Assembly: GCA_028023455.1 (NCBI GenBank) | Contig: JAQFVV010006842.1 | Span: 126,001 to 190,000 of the forward strand | Direction: 5' to 3' | Source: Epiperipatus broadwayi | Taxonomy: Eukaryota; Onychophora; Udeonychophora; Euonychophora; Peripatidae | DNA: 64,000 nucleotides | Part shown: one piece after another, positions 61,360 through 64,000 of the stretch | Layout: every line of letters begins with the position of its first letter | Position numbering within the stretch: the stretch's first letter is position 1 | The notes under the pieces: model-generated | Told to the model about the DNA's origin: nothing | The model's input: only the letters and a program-made list of their open reading frames with translations | Databases searched by the model: none | Made by a program: the position numbers and the translations under genes

Positions 61360-61403
61360 ACCAATATACGTATTTCATGCTAATCCAGCAATCATCAGTT
61401 GGT
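61360..61403 (-). ncRNA. Hammerhead ribozyme motif (HHR-3), unit 4, ancestral stem III
   Basis: Same boxes as the other units, but stem III is the perfect palindrome ATACGTAT. The other copies differ exactly by CG to CA or CG to TG here, consistent with CpG decay from this sequence. One loop base differs (GGATTAGCA instead of GGTTTAGCA). Confidence 0.7.
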
Positions 61404-61805
61404 CCAGATTACCATCTCTACACATATATGCTACAAGTGCTCAGATATATATTAAGATAGCAAATTCTCCTACTTTAATGGACAGGCTTCAATGTACTCC
61501 ACACTTCAACTGTCCATCCAATTGAAAATCTGATGATGGAATGCTCAAAGGCCACCCTTAGGCCGAGATTGTTGTCACACCCATGTTGACCTAAAGGTCC
61601 ATCTAACCCCTCATGTACAGGACATAATCCATTAAATACATATACAAGGGATAGGCAGACATCTCTATATGTAATAGATGAAATACACAGGCTTATATAT
61701 ACCTGTGTCTATATATGTAATAGACAGGGTATGAGCACAGACTTTCACATGACCCACCACTCTCCACACCCTCTCATAACACTGATACACCTGAACACAC
61801 ATCTA

Positions 61806-62066
61806 GTCACTAAAATAAAAAGATAATTATCTAAATAGATAGATAGATATAAGTATATAGCTACTATGAAGATATATATCTAAGCAAATATCCACTATTC
61901 TTTTTTTATAACTAATTATCAAGATACTTATACAGATAATTTTCTTCATCTCTTTCTCAAGCTATACTTGTCCCTAATTGTACTTCAATACATACAGAAA
62001 TAATCAGACAGCCTAGAAGATATAGATGGAATACTTTTTACCCAGTTCATTAGATTTTTACTTAAA
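61806..62066. other. Unassigned AT-rich sequence
   Basis: (GATA)n-like TAGATAGATAGATAT near 61836-61850. Nothing else. Confidence 0.4.
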
Positions 62067-64000
62067 GTCTAGACCAGGGGTCGGCAACCTATGGCACCCG
62101 TGCCATGTTTGGCACATCAATGATTATCAACGGCACTCGGAATAAATTGAAATAGGAATAATGTATATTTTAATTACAGCGTCTTTTGTTTGTTTGTTTT
62201 TACATTCAACATTGGATTTACGATTAAATCATTATTTATCAGAAAATAATACAATTGACTTCATTTAAAAGATATTTTGTTTGCAAGCGAAATAAATTCT
62301 ACATATTCACATTTTATTTCAGATAATATTAAAAAATGAGATTGTAATCCAAGTAAAAACCTTATTATGTTATCAATTCTAGAAAACTACTTTCGGTAGT
62401 TGAATGGTAAATAATCGACGCTCATTGGTTGTGCTTCTTTCAAAAAAGAGATTCTAGTGGTATATTGACTGAGAGATTCTCAAAATGTCCCACAAAAGAC
62501 AAAAACGTGACATTCGCTTTTTTCAAGACTCTTGGACAAATGAATATGGATTTGTACAGCAAAAGGATCATGCTGTGTGTACATTGTGCTGTGAAAGTAT
62601 CGAGTGTCATACCTCAAGTGTACAAAGACATTATCAAACTAAACATGTGTTCATGTTTAAAAACTCAGATGAGAAAAGTGAAGCTATAAAAAGAGCTATT
62701 TCTGCCTTTAAAAAAACAAACTACTTATTTTAGTCAAATAATTGGAACCTAAAATAAAGCCACCAAATGTAGTTATACATTTGCTCATTGTGTGGCTTCA
62801 AAAGGCAAACCTTTTACAGATGGGCAATTAATCAAAGAAACGTTTTTGAAAAGTGCTGAAATCTTATTCAGTGATCTACCAAATAAACAAATGATAATGT
62901 CTCCAATTCAAGAAATACCAGCTTCTGCAAGGTCAATTCAAAGAAATATAACTGACATGGCCAAAGATGTAACAACAAAACAGAAAACCAGTTTGCAACA
63001 AACTGTTGCATTCAGTGTTGCTGTTGATGAAAGCACTGATGTAAATGATGTGGCATGCCTAGCAATAGTTGCACAATATTGTGACAACAAACATATTTAT
63101 GAACAACTGTGTTGCTTGATTCCTCTTACTAGTACAACAAAGGGATATATTTTCAGGATATATTTTCACTGCATTTTTCAATTATTTTGAATCAGAAAAT
63201 TAACATAAATAAAATATTTAGTGTTACTTCTGATACCAGACATGCAATGGTCGCAATGGTCAGAAAGAAAAAGGGATTTATTAAACTTCTTGAAAATCAT
63301 ATTAAACATCAAATATTGAGTTTCCACTGCATTATACACCAGGAAAATTTAGTTGCAAAAATCTCATCACAATGCATGCATTCTGTAATGGACACTGTCA
63401 TCAAAATAATTAGTTTCATAATTTCTCATTCTTCATTAACACATAAGCAATTGAAATCCCTTTTGCAAGAAATGAACAGTGCACGTATAGACCTCCCTCT
63501 ATACAGCAATGTTTGTTGGATCAGTCAAGGTAATGTTTTGAACAGGTTTATATCATGTCTGAAAGAAATCAAGATGTTTCTCGATGAAAAAGAACATTAT
63601 CTGAAAATAAATGATGAAGAGTGGTTATGCAAATTGATGTTTCTGACTGATATAACTCAACACCTGAATGAGTTAAACTTGCATTTGCAAGAGAAGGGTC
63701 AAACAATACCAGAAATTTTTGAATATTGGAAAGAATTTGCATCAAAAGTAGATATATTTTGGCATGATATTACCACTAACACTTGCAAGTACTTTCCAAA
63801 TGTAAAGGCCAATGCAAATCAATTTAACATTAACAAAGATGAACTTCAAAAATACATTGAAGCTCTCAGAGAAGAATTTTCCTAACGATGTAAAGACTTC
63901 CAAATACACACACCTATATCTTCTTTCCTCATCAAACCTGACTTAATTGATTTAAAGATGACTTCATTTGATTTATCTCTTTTTGAGTGGATGAATATTG
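62067..64000 (+). mobile_element. ZBED-type hAT transposon, 5' part, runs off window
   Basis: The left end CAGGGGTCGGCAACC begins at 62075, preceded by GTCTAGAC (62067-62074), the candidate 8-bp target site with the central TA favoured by Buster-type hATs. The sub-terminal GGCACCCGTGCCATG palindrome is typical. The transposase starts at 62485 and is unfinished at the window edge, so the right end and second target copy cannot be checked. Confidence 0.85.
62485..64000 (+). pseudogene. ZBED5/GTF2IRD2-like hAT transposase, broken and partial
   Basis: The first frame (62485-62733) holds the BED zinc finger: CTLCCES followed by HYQTKH. After a frameshift near 62725, 62735-63170 encodes TFAHCVASKGKPFTDGQLIK, PASARSIQRNITDMAKD and the catalytic-Asp region AFSVAVDESTDVNDVACLAI. 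A duplication and frameshift near 63145-63180 (GGATATATTTTCA repeated) breaks the frame again. 63187-63885 carries FSVTSDTRHAMVAMV, LSFHCIIHQENLVAKI, SNVCWISQGNVLNRF and EEWLCKLMFLTDITQHLNEL. A TAA at 63883-63885 interrupts the frame, which then continues (DFQIHTPISSFLIKPDLID) to the end of the window. It is a dead copy of a domain order usual for this family. Confidence 0.92.

Larger units (their letters stand above)
59905..61805 (-). repeat. HHR-3 tandem array, four full units and a partial fifth
   Basis: Unit starts (TAGACAGGGTATGAGCACAG or close) are at 59905, 60361, 60784, 61257 and 61721, giving periods of 456, 423, 473 and 464 bp. The length differences come from internal indels such as loss of the ATACAAGGGATAGGCAGACA block in unit 2. 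Ribozyme segments on the minus strand are at 60008-60051, 60464-60507, 60887-60930 and 61360-61403. The tRNA-like section is decayed (GTCTGTGCTCATACCC for GTCTGAGTTCGAATCCC). Minus-strand 66-codon frames at 60242-60442 and 61138-61338 are copies of the same stretch and have no domain. Confidence 0.92.

Overview
The window is nuclear DNA from an animal: very AT-rich, with interrupted coding sequence, large introns, and tRNA-derived SINEs, LINEs, a Penelope-like element and hAT transposons. The mixture (large introns, abundant SINE-like repeats, Penelope plus hammerhead ribozymes) would suit an invertebrate such as a mollusc or cephalopod, but nothing here fixes the species.

Host gene: I recognise only one. 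The last three coding exons of a PRMT7-type protein arginine methyltransferase lie on the minus strand at 55756-55992, 26329-26483 and 16755-16998. Splice sites and codon phases agree across all three. The introns are about 29 kb and 9 kb. Upstream exons must lie beyond 64 kb or in the unannotated stretch above 55992.

Everything else is repeat-derived or unrecognised. The most striking content is four repeat families that carry recognisable type I hammerhead ribozyme (HHR) motifs. HHR-1 is a direct dimer with a 426-bp period at 3.25-3.87 kb. HHR-2 is a family with inverted ends (0.4, 23.6, 56.3 and 58.0 kb). HHR-3 is a SINE-like family with a tRNA-type B-box (4.6-5.5, 10.8, 13.3, 30.0-30.6, 34.4, 51.1 and 54.8 kb), which forms a long tandem array at 59.9-61.8 kb. 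HHR-4 is a 407/408-bp tandem array at 45.7-47.9 kb with six identical ribozymes. Most of the better-preserved motifs have a short self-complementary stem III, as expected of hammerheads in Penelope-like elements and animal retrozymes. The HHR-4 array interrupts the 3' flank of a Penelope-like element, next to an inverted copy that still encodes part of a GIY-YIG nuclease.

Layout: 0-16.7 kb is downstream of PRMT7 (HHR copies, an RTE-like LINE fragment, a second LINE, foldbacks, a hAT remnant). 17.0-26.3 kb is the last intron (SINE, an array of short palindromes, HHR-2, a rearranged LINE). 26.5-55.8 kb is the larger intron (HHR-3 dimer, a 3.9-kb ZMYM1-like hAT with perfect 8-bp target duplication, a hAT MITE, a 5-kb AT desert, an LTR-like stretch, the Penelope/HHR-4 complex, SINEs). 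56-64 kb holds HHR-2 copies, a MITE, the HHR-3 array and the 5' part of a decayed ZBED-type hAT transposon that runs off the window.
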